Below are positions 52,206-64,000 of a DNA stretch of 64,000 nucleotides, piece by piece. The notes under the pieces are model-generated. The model was given only the letters and a program-made list of their open reading frames with translations, was not told the origin of the DNA and did not search any database. The DNA is from Blastocladiella emersonii ATCC 22665. Taxonomy: Eukaryota; Blastocladiomycota; Blastocladiomycetes; Blastocladiales; Blastocladiaceae. The first letter of the stretch is position 1. The number at the start of each line of letters is the position of its first letter. The stretch lies in the NCBI GenBank assembly GCA_025594325.1, contig JANHCV010000001.1:4402001-4466000 (forward strand), written 5' to 3'. Made by a program: the position numbers and the translations under genes.

Positions 52206-55200
52206 ATGGTAACAACCCCGCTCCCCTCCCGAGTTTACCGCCGACTCACACACTCCCCCTTACTCGTAGGCCGCCCCGTACGACCCCAACACGCACTCGT
52301 ACGTGACGGGCTCGGCCGCGCGCGACCGCCACCCGGCGACTGGCGCCGCTGCCGCGCTCGCCGGCGAGCTGGCCACGCCCTTCACGCTGCACCCGCCCGG
52401 TTCCGCCTCGGCGTCGGCGTCGGCGTCGGTGTCGGCCGGCCACTCGTCGCCCGCCGTGTCCGTCGGGTCCTTCACCTCGGCCACCACGGCGCTGCTCGCC
52501 ACCCGCGCCAGCAACGCGTCGCCCGTCCCGCCGCTCAACAGCACCCACCCCGTCGCTGCCCCGCCCGCTCGCGGCCTCTTTGCGACCACCGAGTTCTCGC
52601 TGCCCGGTCCTTCGACGGCGGGTGCGCCGAACGGCAACCATGCGCCGGCGCCGCGTAAACGGAAACGCGCGGGCAGCCCGCAACCGTCGTCGCTCGGGTC
52701 CGCGTCCGGCGCGCTGCTGTCGGCCGCCGCCTCGCCCTACTTCAACGCCAACGGCGAGTACACGTACCCGCCCGCGACCCTCGCTGCCGCCGCCGCTGCT
52801 GCTGCCAACGCCGCCGCATCCTCAACCGATCCACCCTCCCCACCCCCACCCGTCTCCGCGACCACCGCGCGCGCAATCCAGCCCGCCATCGACGCGTACG
52901 CGGCGCAGCTGCACGCGCGCGCCGACCACGTGGCGCGCGTCTACCGCGAGTGTTCCGACGCCGCCAACCTGCCGCGCAAGCTGACCGTCGAGCACCACGC
53001 CAAGACGCGCGTCGCTGCGAAACGCGCCAAGCTCGTCGCCCTCCGCGATACCGCCATGGAGCGCGCCGTCGCCGAGCGCAAACGGCTCGCGCACAACGAG
53101 GCGCGCCGTGCCGCGCGCGCGGCTAAGGCGGCGGCGGCGGCGGCGGCGGCGGAGGCCGCGGAAAAGCTCCGTGCCGAGGCCGCGTCTGCGCGTGCTGCTG
53201 CGGCGGCGGCCGCCCGGCTCGCTGGCGTTGGCGGGTCCGCGTCGAGCTCGAGCGCCGCGTCGCCGATCACCGCGGCCTCGCTGCTCCTAGGCGGGGTATC
53301 GACCCCGCGCGCCGCGTCCGGGCTCGCCAACGGCGCTGTCCCGCTCGGCGGCACCCCGGCCTCCGCGTCCCCGCCCGGCGGGACCGGCGAGGAGCCCACG
53401 ATCCCGCTCGACTCGCAGTCCGCCGCGCTCCTGCGCCGGTCTACGCGCACCGGTGGGCGCGCCGCCGCGGTTGCGGCGAGCTACGCGATCGCGGCCGTCG
53501 CGTCGCAGGAGGTCCGTGGGTCGCGCCGCGGCGGCGCCGACGTCGCGGACGAGGACGACGACGACGAGGACATGTTGGGCGTCGACTCGGACGACGGGCC
53601 CGTCGGCTTGCGCCGCGGGAAGCGTGCCGCGACCGACGACGATTTCGGTGACGGGCTCGGCGGGGCGTTCGACGACGACCGCGCGAGCGGTGCCGCGGCC
53701 TCGAGCTCGACCGCACCCGCGTCCTCGTCAGGCACCCGCGGCGGCCGCCGCCTCGGCGCACGCGCGTCGGCCGTGGGCCCCGAGTACGACGCGATGCGGC
53801 AGCGCGTGTGGCGCAACATTGCGCTGACGCAGATCCCCAAGGTGACGCGGTCGGTGCAGTCGAACGCGACGATCCGCCTCAACAACCTCAAGCGCCTCGG
53901 CAAGCTGCTGGAGCGCGAGTCCCTCGCCCTGCGCCGCCCCGCGCCCCGCGATATCCCGGCCACCCGCGCGAAGACGGTCATGCGCCAGACCCTGCTGTTC
54001 TGGAAGCAGAACGAGCGCGTCGAAAAGGAGGCCCAGAAGCGTGTCCAGGCCGAGGCCCTCGAGCGCCAGCGCCAGGCCGAGCTGCTCCGCGAACAGGCGC
54101 GCCAGGAGCGGAAGCTCAACTTCCTCCTGTCCCAGACCGAGCTGTTCACGCACTTTGTGTCCAAGAAGATGAAGGCGGGCGCCGACGGCGACACGGCGGG
54201 CGCGGCCACGGGCGAGTCGGGGACCGAGGCCGGCAGCAGTTTTAGCGACGCGGCCACCGCTCCCTCGAGCGACGCGCCCGCCGCCGAGCCCATGGTCAAG
54301 CCCGTCGAGGAGATCAACTTCGACGACGACGCCGAGTGCGAGGCGCAGGCGCGGGCGTACGCGCAGGACCTGGTGAGCCGGCACGGCACCAACAAGGACT
54401 CGTTCACGCTCAACGTGGTGCAGCCCAAGATGCTCGCGTGCGAGCTCAAGGAGTACCAGCTCAAGGGGCTCGAGTGGCTCATCTCGCTGTACGAGCAGGG
54501 CATCAACGGGATCCTGGCCGACGAGATGGGGCTCGGCAAGACGGTCCAGTCGATTGCCCTCCTCGCGTGGCTCGCCGAGAACCATAACATGTGGGGACCC
54601 TACCTCGTCGTCACACCCGCCTCGACGCTGCACAACTGGCAGCAGGAGCTCGTCAAGTTCGTGCCCGGGTTCAAGGTGATCCCGTACTGGGGCAACCAGA
54701 ACGACCGCGCGGTGCTGCGCCAGTTCTGGGCCAAGAAGAACCAGGTGTACGACCGCGACTCGCCCGCGCACGTCGTGGTGACGTCGTACCAGTACGCGAC
54801 CACGGACCTCAAGTACCTCCTGTCGGTCGAGTGGGAGTACATGATCCTCGACGAGGCGCAGGCCATCAAGTCGTCCGAGTCGATGCGGTGGAACTCGCTG
54901 CTGCAGGTCCGGTCGCGCAACCGGCTCCTGCTCACGGGCACGCCCGTGCAGAACTCGATGAAGGAGCTGTGGTCGCTCCTGCACTTCATCATGCCCACGC
55001 TCTTCGACTCGCACGCCGAGTTCAACGACTGGTTCTCCCGCGACATCGAGTCGGCCGCCGTCAACAAGCGCAAGATGAACGCCGAGCAGGTCAAGCGCCT
55101 CCACATGATCCTCCAGCCCTTCATGCTCCGCCGCGTGAAACGCGACGTGCAGTCCGAGCTCGGCGAGAAGATCGAGGTCAACGTCTCGTGCGGCATGTCC

Positions 55201-57584
55201 AAGAAGCAGCTCCTGCTCTACCGCATGATCAAGCAGAAACTCTCGATCCGCGACATCCTCGAGTCCGTCCGCAACAGCGGCACCGCCCGCGCCCGCGCGA
55301 GTCTCCGCGCGTCCAACGCCAACGGGAACGGCGGGGCCGCCGCCTCAGCGGGTGGCTCCTCGGCGACGGCGCGCCGTGCCCGCGGCGCTGCTGCGCCAGG
55401 CGACCCGTCGGCAACCGGTGACGACGCGCTCGCCGACGACCAGCGCGCCATCGACGACGACGACGAGGACCCCGAGGCCGACTCGCTCATGAACGTGGTC
55501 ATGCAGCTGCGCAAGGTGTGCAACCACCCGGAACTTCTCGAGCGCGCCGAGACCGTGTCGCCGCTCGTCGTCGCCCCGCCCACGGGCACCAAGGTCGGCG
55601 CCTGGGTCCCGTCCATGGACGACTACCACGTCACGATCCGCGGTCGCAATGCGCTCGCTACGCTGTTCCCGCGCCGCGTCGCCGGGCTCGTGCGAGACGT
55701 CGGGTTCATGCACGTCGAGGCCGCGGGTGGGGCGGCTGGTACGCTCCGCGTCAGCGCCGCCAGCGTCGTCCCCGCGCCCGCGCTGCTCACCGGGTACACG
55801 GCGCCGCAGATCGAGGCCGTCCGGTGGCGGCTCAACGCGTTGCAGCGGTGCCGCCTGCACGCCGAAATCGCCGCAGCGTTCCCGTACCTCCCCGCGTGGA
55901 CGTGGTCCGAGGCCGGGTTTGCGGCTGGAGACGACCCGACGACGCGCCGGATCCGCCGCGAATCGCGGCGCGAGTTCCTCGATGTCGACCCGCACTGGTA
56001 CCCGGCGTCGCTGCAGATCGTGCAGCCGCGGGCGGTCGCGCCGCCGCCGCTCGACGTCGCGTACGTGCGCGGCGCGCCCGGGTCCGCCGTCACGTCCGCG
56101 TACCACCCGCTGTTCTGGACGTCGCCCGCGGACGTCGCGGTGCCCGTGATTTCGACGGCCGACGGCGCCCATGTCCTGCCGGACGTGCCCGAGACGAGCG
56201 AGCTGGTGCGGCTGTTCCCGAGCGTTGGGCGGCTGCCGCACCCGATCCGCGTCCCCGACATGCGCGCCCTGATCAGCGCGTCGGGCAAACTGCAGGCGCT
56301 CGAGACGCTGCTGCCCAAGCTCAAGGCCGGCGGGCACCGGTGCCTCCTGTACTTCCAGATGACCAAGATGATGGACCTCGTCGAGGACTACCTCACGTAC
56401 CGCAAGCACTCGTACCTGCGGCTCGACGGGTCCACGACGCTCGGCCAGCGGCGCGACCTCGTCTCCGACTGGCAGACCCGCGACGACCTGTTCATCTTCC
56501 TCCTCAGTACGCGCGCGGGTGGCGTCGGGATCAACCTCACGGCGGCCGACACGGTCATTTTCGTCGAGAACGACTGGAACCCGACGGTACGTTTTCTCCT
56601 CGGCGCGCGCTTGCTTCGTGTCGTTGACTCTTGCGCTCCCCGTTCACGTAGTCGGACAAGCAGGCCATGGACCGCGCGCACCGGCTCGGCCAGACGCGCC
56701 AGGTGTCCGTGTACCGCCTGTTCACGCGGCACACGATCGAGGAGCGGATCCTGGAGCGCGCGCGCACCAAGGACGAGATCCAGCGCGTGGTCATCTCGGG
56801 CACGCCCGGCGCCAACGACGACGGTGGCGACGGCTCCGAGGCCGCCAACGCCGCGCTCGCCGCGCCCTCGGCGAAGGAGATGATGTCGCTCCTGTTCGGC
56901 GATGAGGACGACGCCGAGATGCGCGCCCTGCTCGAGTCCGAGATGATGCGCGGGTCCGGCGTCGGCGCTACGGGGATGGCGACCTCGGCCACCAGTATCG
57001 CCGCCTACTCGGGCGCCGCGCCTAAGCGACGTGGGCGGCCCAAGATCAACAACCCCGCCGCTGCGCCCGCTGCGGATAGCGGCGTCGAGGACGCGGCGTC
57101 GTCGGCGAGTGGGACGGCAACGGCAGCGGCTACGGCGGCGGCGCCCGCGCGCAAGAAGCGCGTGGTGCGCAAGTCCGAGGACGGGACCGACGCGGCTCCC
57201 GCGGCCCCGCGCGGACGCAAGAAGGCGGCCGCGGCGACGACCGACGCGACCGCGGATCCAGCTGACCCCACGGCGGCCGCGGCGGCTCCGCCTGCGCCCA
57301 AGAAACGCGTCCGCAAGCAGGCCACGGCCGAGGACGGCTCCGCGGCGCCGCCCGTCAAGCGCTCGCGCGTCACCAAGAAGGCTGCGGCCGCGGCTGCTGC
57401 TGCTGCTGCCGCAGCGGCGGCCACGGCGGACGTGTCTGGACCAGCAACAGACGCGGCGACGGGCATCGCGCCGGCGGCCGCGGTCGAGACGGACGTGAGC
57501 GGCGGTGGCGACGGTGGCCAGGTGTTCATGGCGGCGCCGGCGTCGGCCGCGGACGAGGAAGGAGACGAGGAGATTGAGATTTGA
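52206..57584 (+). CDS. INO80: INO80 chromatin-remodelling ATPase
   Basis: Exons 52206-52208 (the ATG alone), 52270-56586 and 56652-57584 encode 1750 residues. INO80 slides nucleosomes and exchanges H2A.Z as the motor of a large complex. The N-terminal third is disordered, with poly-Ala stretches. The DBINO domain lies near residues 507-635 ([40 protein letters not shown]). The Snf2 ATPase starts near 727 ([19 protein letters not shown]), with Walker [10 protein letters not shown] near 752 and DEAQ near 861. The long insertion between the two RecA lobes, an INO80 hallmark, spans about 1010-1340. Lobe 2 has [20 protein letters not shown] and, across the last intron, DWNPT then [18 protein letters not shown]. 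The C-terminal extension has an AT-hook-like [11 protein letters not shown] and Lys/Ala repeats. The intron after ATG (61 nt) is supported by phase and by [19 protein letters not shown] directly after its acceptor. Confidence 0.92.
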
Positions 57585-59145
<1,561 letters not shown>

Positions 59146-59649
59146 ACTTCATTGTACATCCTCCCTTTTTGTTCATCTCTCCTCTCCCCTTCCCTCCCTG
59201 CCGTGTAAAATGCAATAGTCTGCAACTTCTCAACCATGTCCGCCTGTCTCGCGCACCACGCACCCGTCCCCGCGCCTCCCCGGACAGCGGCACCGCGCTC
59301 ACGCCCGCCCACGGCGACAGCGCTCAAGAATAGCGACGCTGCGACGCCGACCCCGCCACCGGATGCCCGCGCTCTCGGGAGAACTCGCTGCGGCTCCGGC
59401 GTCGTCGCCCGTAGGCATGGACGAGACGATGCAAACTCTAGCGCTCGATTGGCCTCGGCAGCGCGGCGCCCGTCTCAGCGTCGCCGTTTGCGAGATGAGT
59501 CGGGGGGCGTCGCCGGGATGAAAGACGGCACGGCGTTGTCAGGGCGATCCCTGGACGTCTCGCGCGAGCCCGACTCCGCAAGTACCGGGCTCCCCCCCGC
59601 ACCCCTCCATCGTACTCGCCTCGCTCGATCGCACACCTTGCAACCAACC
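59146..59649. other. Intergenic between PRMT1 and the UNC93-like gene
   Basis: 504 bases. It starts with a pyrimidine-rich stretch (59155-59205) that probably belongs to the PRMT1 3' UTR. Open frames are short and arginine-rich with no motif. No gene seen. Confidence 0.35.
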
Positions 59650-61022
59650 ATGGCATCGCAGTCGCGCGCGGCGCTGATGCGCGCCCTGCAGCTCGGGCTC
59701 GGATTTGTGCTCGTCTTCAGTGCGTTGTACGTGCATCGCGCGCGGAGAACCGCGACCGCGACCCCGAGGGCTCACGTCCCTCGCCTCGCCCATGTAGCAA
59801 CTTCTCGCAGTCGTTCGTGACGACGCTGTACCCGGCCGAGGGCTTCAACGTGCTGGCAACCATTTACGCATTCTACATTCTGTCGTCGCTGGGCGCGCCG
59901 TACCTGACGCACCGGGTCCCGCTCAACCTCATCTTCCTGGCGTGCGCCGCCGTGTATGCGCTGTTCATCTTCGCCATCAACTGGGGCGTCGCCGCGCTGT
60001 ACGTGACGTCGGCGCTCGTCGGGCTCGCCGCGGGGGCCTTCTGGGTGCACGAGGGGTTCTATATCACAGTGGTGAGCTCGTCGTTTGGCGTCGATGTCGG
60101 CAAACTCACGTCCACGTTCCTCGCCGTCTTCACCATCAACTGCATGGCGGGCAACGCGCTGCCGCTGATCCTCATGTCCGCGGGGATTCCCATGTCCACG
60201 ATCCTGATCACTATGGGCGCCATCGCGCTCGCCGGCGGTCTCATCATGGCGTTCCTCCCCAAACCGTACCCGGCGGGCGCTGAGCCGTCCGCAGCGGCCG
60301 CCGCCGCGTCGCAGTCCGTGTCCCTGGGCGCGCAGTTCCGCGCCATGGGCCGGCTCGCGACGTCGCGGCCCATGACGGATTGCCTTGCGCTGATCCTGTG
60401 GAACGGGTCGCTGACGTCGCTGGCGTTCGGCAACATGCCGCGGTTCCTGCCGGCGGACGTGGCGGGGTCGACGCTGGTCCCGTCCATGTTCATCGCGTAC
60501 GGGTTCACGGGCACCGTCGGGTCGCCGCTGTGGGGCCGCGCCTACGACCGGTGGGGCACGCTGCCGCTCGTCGTCGGCGTCGCCGTGCTGGGCGTCGCGA
60601 CGTACGCGCTCACGCTCGTCGCGATCAACGCGCCCGACGCGATCGGGCGCGCCGGGTGGATCGTGGCGATGGGCGCGCTCGGCGCGCTCGATAACGCGAC
60701 GAATTGCCTCATCAACTTCTCGCTCGCGTCGTGGTTCCCGAGCGGCGACGATACCTCGCCCGCGTTCGCCGTGTACCGGTTGACGTTCTGCCTCGGGTTC
60801 ATCGTCCTGTCGCTGCTCAGCAACCTCAACCTGTGGCAGGTCATCCTCGTCATCAACATCATCCTCATGGTCCTCACCGTGCTCACCTTCGGCCTGCGGC
60901 TGCGCCGGATCAAGCGCGAGGCGGCCACGGACCGCGAGGCCGGTTCGCCTGCCGCAACCGCTGCGGCGACGGGCGCCGACGAGGCCGTGGATGTCGCTGA
61001 CAAGCCTCAGATCGCAGTCTAG
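59650..61022 (+). CDS. UNC93-like major facilitator superfamily protein
   Basis: Exons 59650-59726 and 59798-61022 (71-nt intron) encode 433 residues with about ten to twelve membrane segments. The first segment runs across the splice site: ALQLGLGFVLVFSAF joined to NFSQSFVTTLYPAEGFNVLA. This has the UNC93 pattern F-x-A-F-N-x-x-Q. The donor GTACGT at 59727 was preferred over GTTGTA at 59722 because it keeps the phase and adds the conserved Phe. Later signs are GAFWVHEGFYITVVSSSFG, corresponding to the UNC93 W-x-x-[EQ]-G-x-Y region, and FMFS-like FLGFIVLSLLSNLNLWQVIL. UNC93 proteins are poorly understood; animal UNC93B1 traffics Toll-like receptors, and fungal members are presumed transporters. 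The C-terminal tail is Ala/Glu-rich and cytosolic. Substrate unknown. Confidence 0.7.
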
Positions 61023-61130
61023 GACACGAGAGAAGTCATGTTTATACATTGCGCGCGGCGGCGCGCGCTCACGCCCCTATAGTTTACATTATATACACAG
61101 GTTTCTTGACCCGACTCGCGGCCGTCGACC

Positions 61131-62245
61131 TTAGCGGCAGGTATCCTCGAAGCGCGTCGACATGAAGTCGTCCTTTTCGGCGGCCGGGATCGTGGCCCAC
61201 GAGAGCGGGCGACCGTTGGCTACACGAGGGGCGAGGGGTGAGAGTCAGAGAGGTGGTCGGGGTCGGAGGGGTGGTCGCGGGCAGCACCCGTGGCGGAAAC
61301 CGTACTGTGGACGTCGAGGCGCTCGGCGTACTGGACGTGCTCCATGTGGAGCATGTAGACGTGGCCGTTGTGACTGCTCGAGAGACACTAGCGTCAGTTT
61401 GGTGGGGGAGTGAGGGAAGTTAGTTTGGTCGGCGAGGGTCGGACCGCGGCGACAGACGGCGACGTACCGCCTTGCACGGCTGCGTCACGGAGTAGCCCAC
61501 CTGGTTACCGCTACACAAACGACGAGGTTGTCAGTATCCATCGGCTCAAAGATGCGGAGCGACTGGTGTACCAGCACAGGCACGCGACGTCGCGGATGCG
61601 GCACTGGCACTTCTCGGTCGTGTAGTCGTCGCCGAACATGGCGATGGTCGCGGGCGGCGAGTCGGTCGAGAACAGCTCGACGCCCGCGTCCGCGAGCAGG
61701 ATCGCCTTCATGCCGCGGTGGCACACCAGCGTCCCGCAGTACTTGCAGTTGAGCATGCACACGACCTTGGCGCGGTACCGCTGCGAGTGCCCGTGGTGGT
61801 GCTGCGCCGACGACGACGACGTCGTGTAGTTGCCGGTACCGGCACCGGCGCTCAGGCTCGGCGACCCGTACGACCCCGCTAACGACGGACTCGTCAGGAA
61901 CGAGTAGTACTGCGCCGCCGTCGAGTACTGCGCCACGGCCGGCGCGTGGTTGAGCTCGCGCGTCGCCGCCGATGCGGGCGCACCGAACGAGAAGGTGAGC
62001 GGCGGCATGGCACGCGGCTCGTGTTGTTGCTGCTGCTGCTGCTGCTGCTGGGGCGCGGCCGCCGCGTCGACGGTCTGGGCCCGCGGCGTGGTCGGGACGG
62101 GGGCCGGGGCGCCGGGGAGGAAGTGCGGGAGGTAGCCCGCGTGCGTCTGCGTCGGCTGCTGTGGGGCCGAGCTACCCGACAGGCTGATCGTGCCCGTGGG
62201 CGCCGCCGTCGTGGTCGTGGTGGTGGTGGTCGAGTTGCCCGACAT
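61131..62245 (-). CDS. FAM72: FAM72-family protein with a long low-complexity N-terminus
   Basis: Minus-strand exons 62245-61572, 61510-61468, 61387-61306 and 61219-61131 encode 295 residues (introns 61, 80 and 86 nt). Animal FAM72 has about 149 residues, and human FAM72A binds and antagonises the uracil-DNA glycosylase UNG2. The family core is clear: MLNCKYCGTLVCHRGMKAIL, then LADAGVELFSTDSPP, CQCRIRDVACLCCGNQVGY, VTQPCKACLSS and NGHVYMLHMEHVQYAERLD, with the Cys pairs of the zinc-binding-like fold. Splicing rebuilds the Cys-Cys-Gly-Asn and Cys-Lys-Ala-Cys motifs exactly, which supports the exon choices. The first 165 residues are a Thr, Pro, Gln and Ser-rich extension (eight Thr, nine Gln in rows) not present in animals. 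The start at 62245 is the first ATG in frame; an upstream GTG was not used. Confidence 0.85.
62026..62050. repeat. CAG/CTG repeat encoding polyglutamine in the FAM72 gene
   Basis: A run of about eight CTG units (CAG on the coding strand) in exon 1 of the FAM72-like gene. It encodes the Gln tract and is likely length-polymorphic. Confidence 0.8.
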
Positions 62246-62875
62246 TGTGGTGGCGACCAGTAGTCGGTCGACGGGCGGGCGGGGAGGCACGCGGGGTCAG
62301 GATCGAGGAGGGCACGCGATCCCGATGATCGAACTTGATGGATAGATGTAGTCGCAGGAGCAGTCGATGATGGCTGCGAGGATACTTGATATCGTAGTAA
62401 TAGGTCAAGGATATGACTTAGAGAGATTTGATGAGGGAGCAGAGCGGGAGTGAGGGAGGATGAGGCCGGCTCAAGGGCAGGGGGTCCTCCCACCCGAGCA
62501 AGCTGTGCCCACGAGGTGTGATACATTTGGGCAATATCATAATACTGCGAGTGGAAACCGGGTCTCAACCGCTGCGGCGGACGCAGGTGATTGGTGGACC
62601 GACCGACTGGGAAATGCGTCATGTCTCCAAGGTTTTCGCTCATGAATCAAGGTGGGAAACCTTGGCAATATAGCGGTTCGCCCGCCCGTTTTGCAAGCGA
62701 AAACGAAACGCGTGATCGTGTCTCGCAGGCGCGTCTCGCAGCTGGCAGCGCGTTTCTCACGTGTGTGGCGGCCGATCGTGGCGCCTCTTCGCTTTCGCTT
62801 CGTGGTCGCGGCCGTGCCGTATCAACAACCTCGGTCTTCCCTCCCTCGCTGCGAGCATCACACCCACGTAAGGCC
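62246..62875. promoter_or_regulatory. Divergent promoter region of the FAM72-like and Coa1-like genes
   Basis: 630 bases between divergent starts. The half near FAM72 is unusually AT-rich for this window (62330-62420, with GATATCGTAGTAATAGG). No gene or named motif was identified. Confidence 0.4.
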
Positions 62876-63551
62876 ATGTACACTCTCCGCAACGCGATCA
62901 AGCGCACGACCGCGGGCCCGTGCCGGTCGCTCCTGCTGCAGCGCGGCAAGCAGACGGCGTCCGAGTGGAAGGCGCACGGCCAGCGCGGCGGCGTGACGGG
63001 CTCCGGCACCCCGACCCTCGGCAAGAGCGTCGCCATGCTCACCGTGTTCGGCGCGTCCATGTTCGGCCTCACCAAGTACTTTTTGAACATGCAGCGCCGC
63101 AAGAACCGTACGCTTGCTGTCGCGGGGTCCCTCGCCGCTGAGAGACGCTCACCGTGATGGTTTCTAGTCGTCATGGACATTCTCATGTTCCAGCTGCGCA
63201 CGAACCCGACGCTCAAGGACGAGCTCGGCGAGAGCATCGACCTGGCCGGCTGGAAGTGGATCGACGGCGAGATTAACCAGCTGCGTGGTATCGTTGACGT
63301 CAAGTTTGACGTGACCGGCACCAAGGGTACTTCGTCAGTACCTTCGCCCCTTCACCGATCGCGATACTCACGTCCATGGCGCGCGCGTCCGTGTAGGCGG
63401 CGTCGCGACGATCGCCGTCAAGATGCAGCGGTACCCGCACGACCCGACGCGGTGGCAGACGGTCGACTACCACGTCGAGATGCCCGGCAAGTCGTGGAAC
63501 GGCTACGTCGACGACGAGTCGGGCACCCTCGTGCTCCAGGGCGGCCAGTAG
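62876..63551 (+). CDS. Coa1/Tim21-like mitochondrial inner-membrane protein
   Basis: Exons 62876-63107, 63168-63326 and 63397-63551 (introns 60 and 70 nt) encode 181 residues. The presequence-like start MYTLRNAIKRTTAGPCRSLL is followed by one membrane segment (KSVAMLTVFGASMFGLTKYF). After it comes a Coa1/Tim21 fold: MFQLRTNPTLKDELGESIDL, WIDGEINQLRGIVDVKFDV, TGTKGGVATIAVKMQ, then a strand-rich end with WNGYVDDESGTLVLQGG. Coa1 assists cytochrome c oxidase assembly at the Cox1 stage, and Tim21 links the TIM23 translocase to respiratory complexes. The motif G-x-x-[IL]-...-G-x-[IV]-[NS] is common to both. I favour Coa1 for its length and the GEIN motif, without certainty. Confidence 0.7.
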
Positions 63552-63828
63552 TTTTAACCGTCCCGCGGGCTCATTTTTGCTTGATACAACCTCATCCCTG
63601 CTCGCATCCTTGTGGCCCTGTCTCGCACTTGGCCAGTTCTGAGCAAGGACGCGTCAGACTGACTCGGCCAATCGCCGCGATCACGGCGGGAGACGCGTCG
63701 CGCGCGCGAGGAACAAGCACGACGCAGCCGACGCGTCGCGTCCCTCGTCCGAACATGCGTCGAGCTGCCTCTCTTCGCGCCAATTATCCTCGCTAGACTC
63801 TGCTACACCTCAAACACAATCGCGAACC
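63552..63828. other. Intergenic, upstream of a secreted-protein gene
   Basis: 277 bases with no recognisable gene or repeat. Confidence 0.25.
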
Positions 63829-64000
63829 ATGCATCAACCCGCCATGCGCCGCCCCTTCCACAAGTTCCTGGCCGTCGCCGCCCTCACGACGCTCCTCCTC
63901 GCCGTCGCGACGTCGGTCCACGCGGCACCCGCCCTTCGGCGGCGCCACGGCGACGCATCGTCCGCCACCGCGCGATCGCTTGTGCTCAACCGGTTCGCGC
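63829..64000 (+). CDS. Partial gene for a secreted protein (cut by window edge)
   Basis: Only the first 57 codons are inside the window. The start MHQPAMRRPFHKFLAVAALT continues into a hydrophobic LLLAVATSVHAAPA, a classical signal peptide with a likely cleavage after Ala-His-Ala or nearby. After it comes LRRRHGDASSATARSLVLNR. The family cannot be identified from this much. A second Met at codon 6 could also serve as start. Confidence 0.6.
   Translation, partial: MHQPAMRRPFHKFLAVAALTTLLLAVATSVHAAPALRRRHGDASSATARSLVLNRFA

Overview
The window is GC-rich nuclear DNA from a eukaryote, almost certainly a zoosporic (flagellated) fungus. It is gene-dense. Introns are short, mostly 55-75 bases, with GTACGT/GTGCGT-type donors and CTAAC/CTGAC branch points. 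The gene content is opisthokont. The strongest pointers to lineage are an ARMC9 gene (a ciliary-base protein), a FAM72 gene and a BRWD/PHIP-type WD40-bromodomain gene. As far as I know these families are usually missing from yeasts and most Dikarya. Strong GC bias, alanine/proline-rich insertions and few introns per gene would suit Blastocladiomycota. That placement is inference; no rRNA or marker comparison was possible.

Left part (0-21 kb): F1-ATPase epsilon (111-439), complex I NDUFS6 (753-1532), the Elg1/ATAD5 PCNA unloader (1964-4943), an ankyrin-RasGEF (5146-9614), eIF3e (9817-11133), an unknown gene with an in-frame TGA (12128-13294), a vacuolar-type zinc transporter (14340-16123), a disrupted gene of an unrecognised family with a head-to-head fragment of itself (16412-18827), and a Pho84-type phosphate transporter (19097-20900).

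Middle part (21-32 kb): an accessory-looking segment between two inverted arms (about 21936-22885 and 31025-32037). The left arm holds the last exon of an intact alpha/beta hydrolase gene; the right arm holds a truncated copy of that exon. Between them lie the rest of the hydrolase gene, a METTL21-type methyltransferase, the ten-exon ARMC9 gene and an amino-acid permease.

Right part (32-64 kb): LETM1-domain protein, an F-box/LRR-like protein, a possible small membrane protein, an EXS-domain (Erd1-like) protein, ETF-alpha, BRWD/PHIP-like protein, seryl-tRNA synthetase, the Grc3/Nol9 RNA kinase, INO80, PRMT1, an UNC93-like transporter, FAM72, a Coa1/Tim21-like mitochondrial protein, and the start of a secreted protein.

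Nothing looks like an operon or biosynthetic cluster. Themes that recur are mitochondria (ATP synthase, complex I, ETF, LETM1, Coa1) and chromatin or genome maintenance (Elg1, BRWD, INO80, PRMT1). Several gene pairs converge with very short gaps (39 and 54 bases between stops). All exon structures were read from splice signals, reading phase and protein family conservation; none was checked against RNA.
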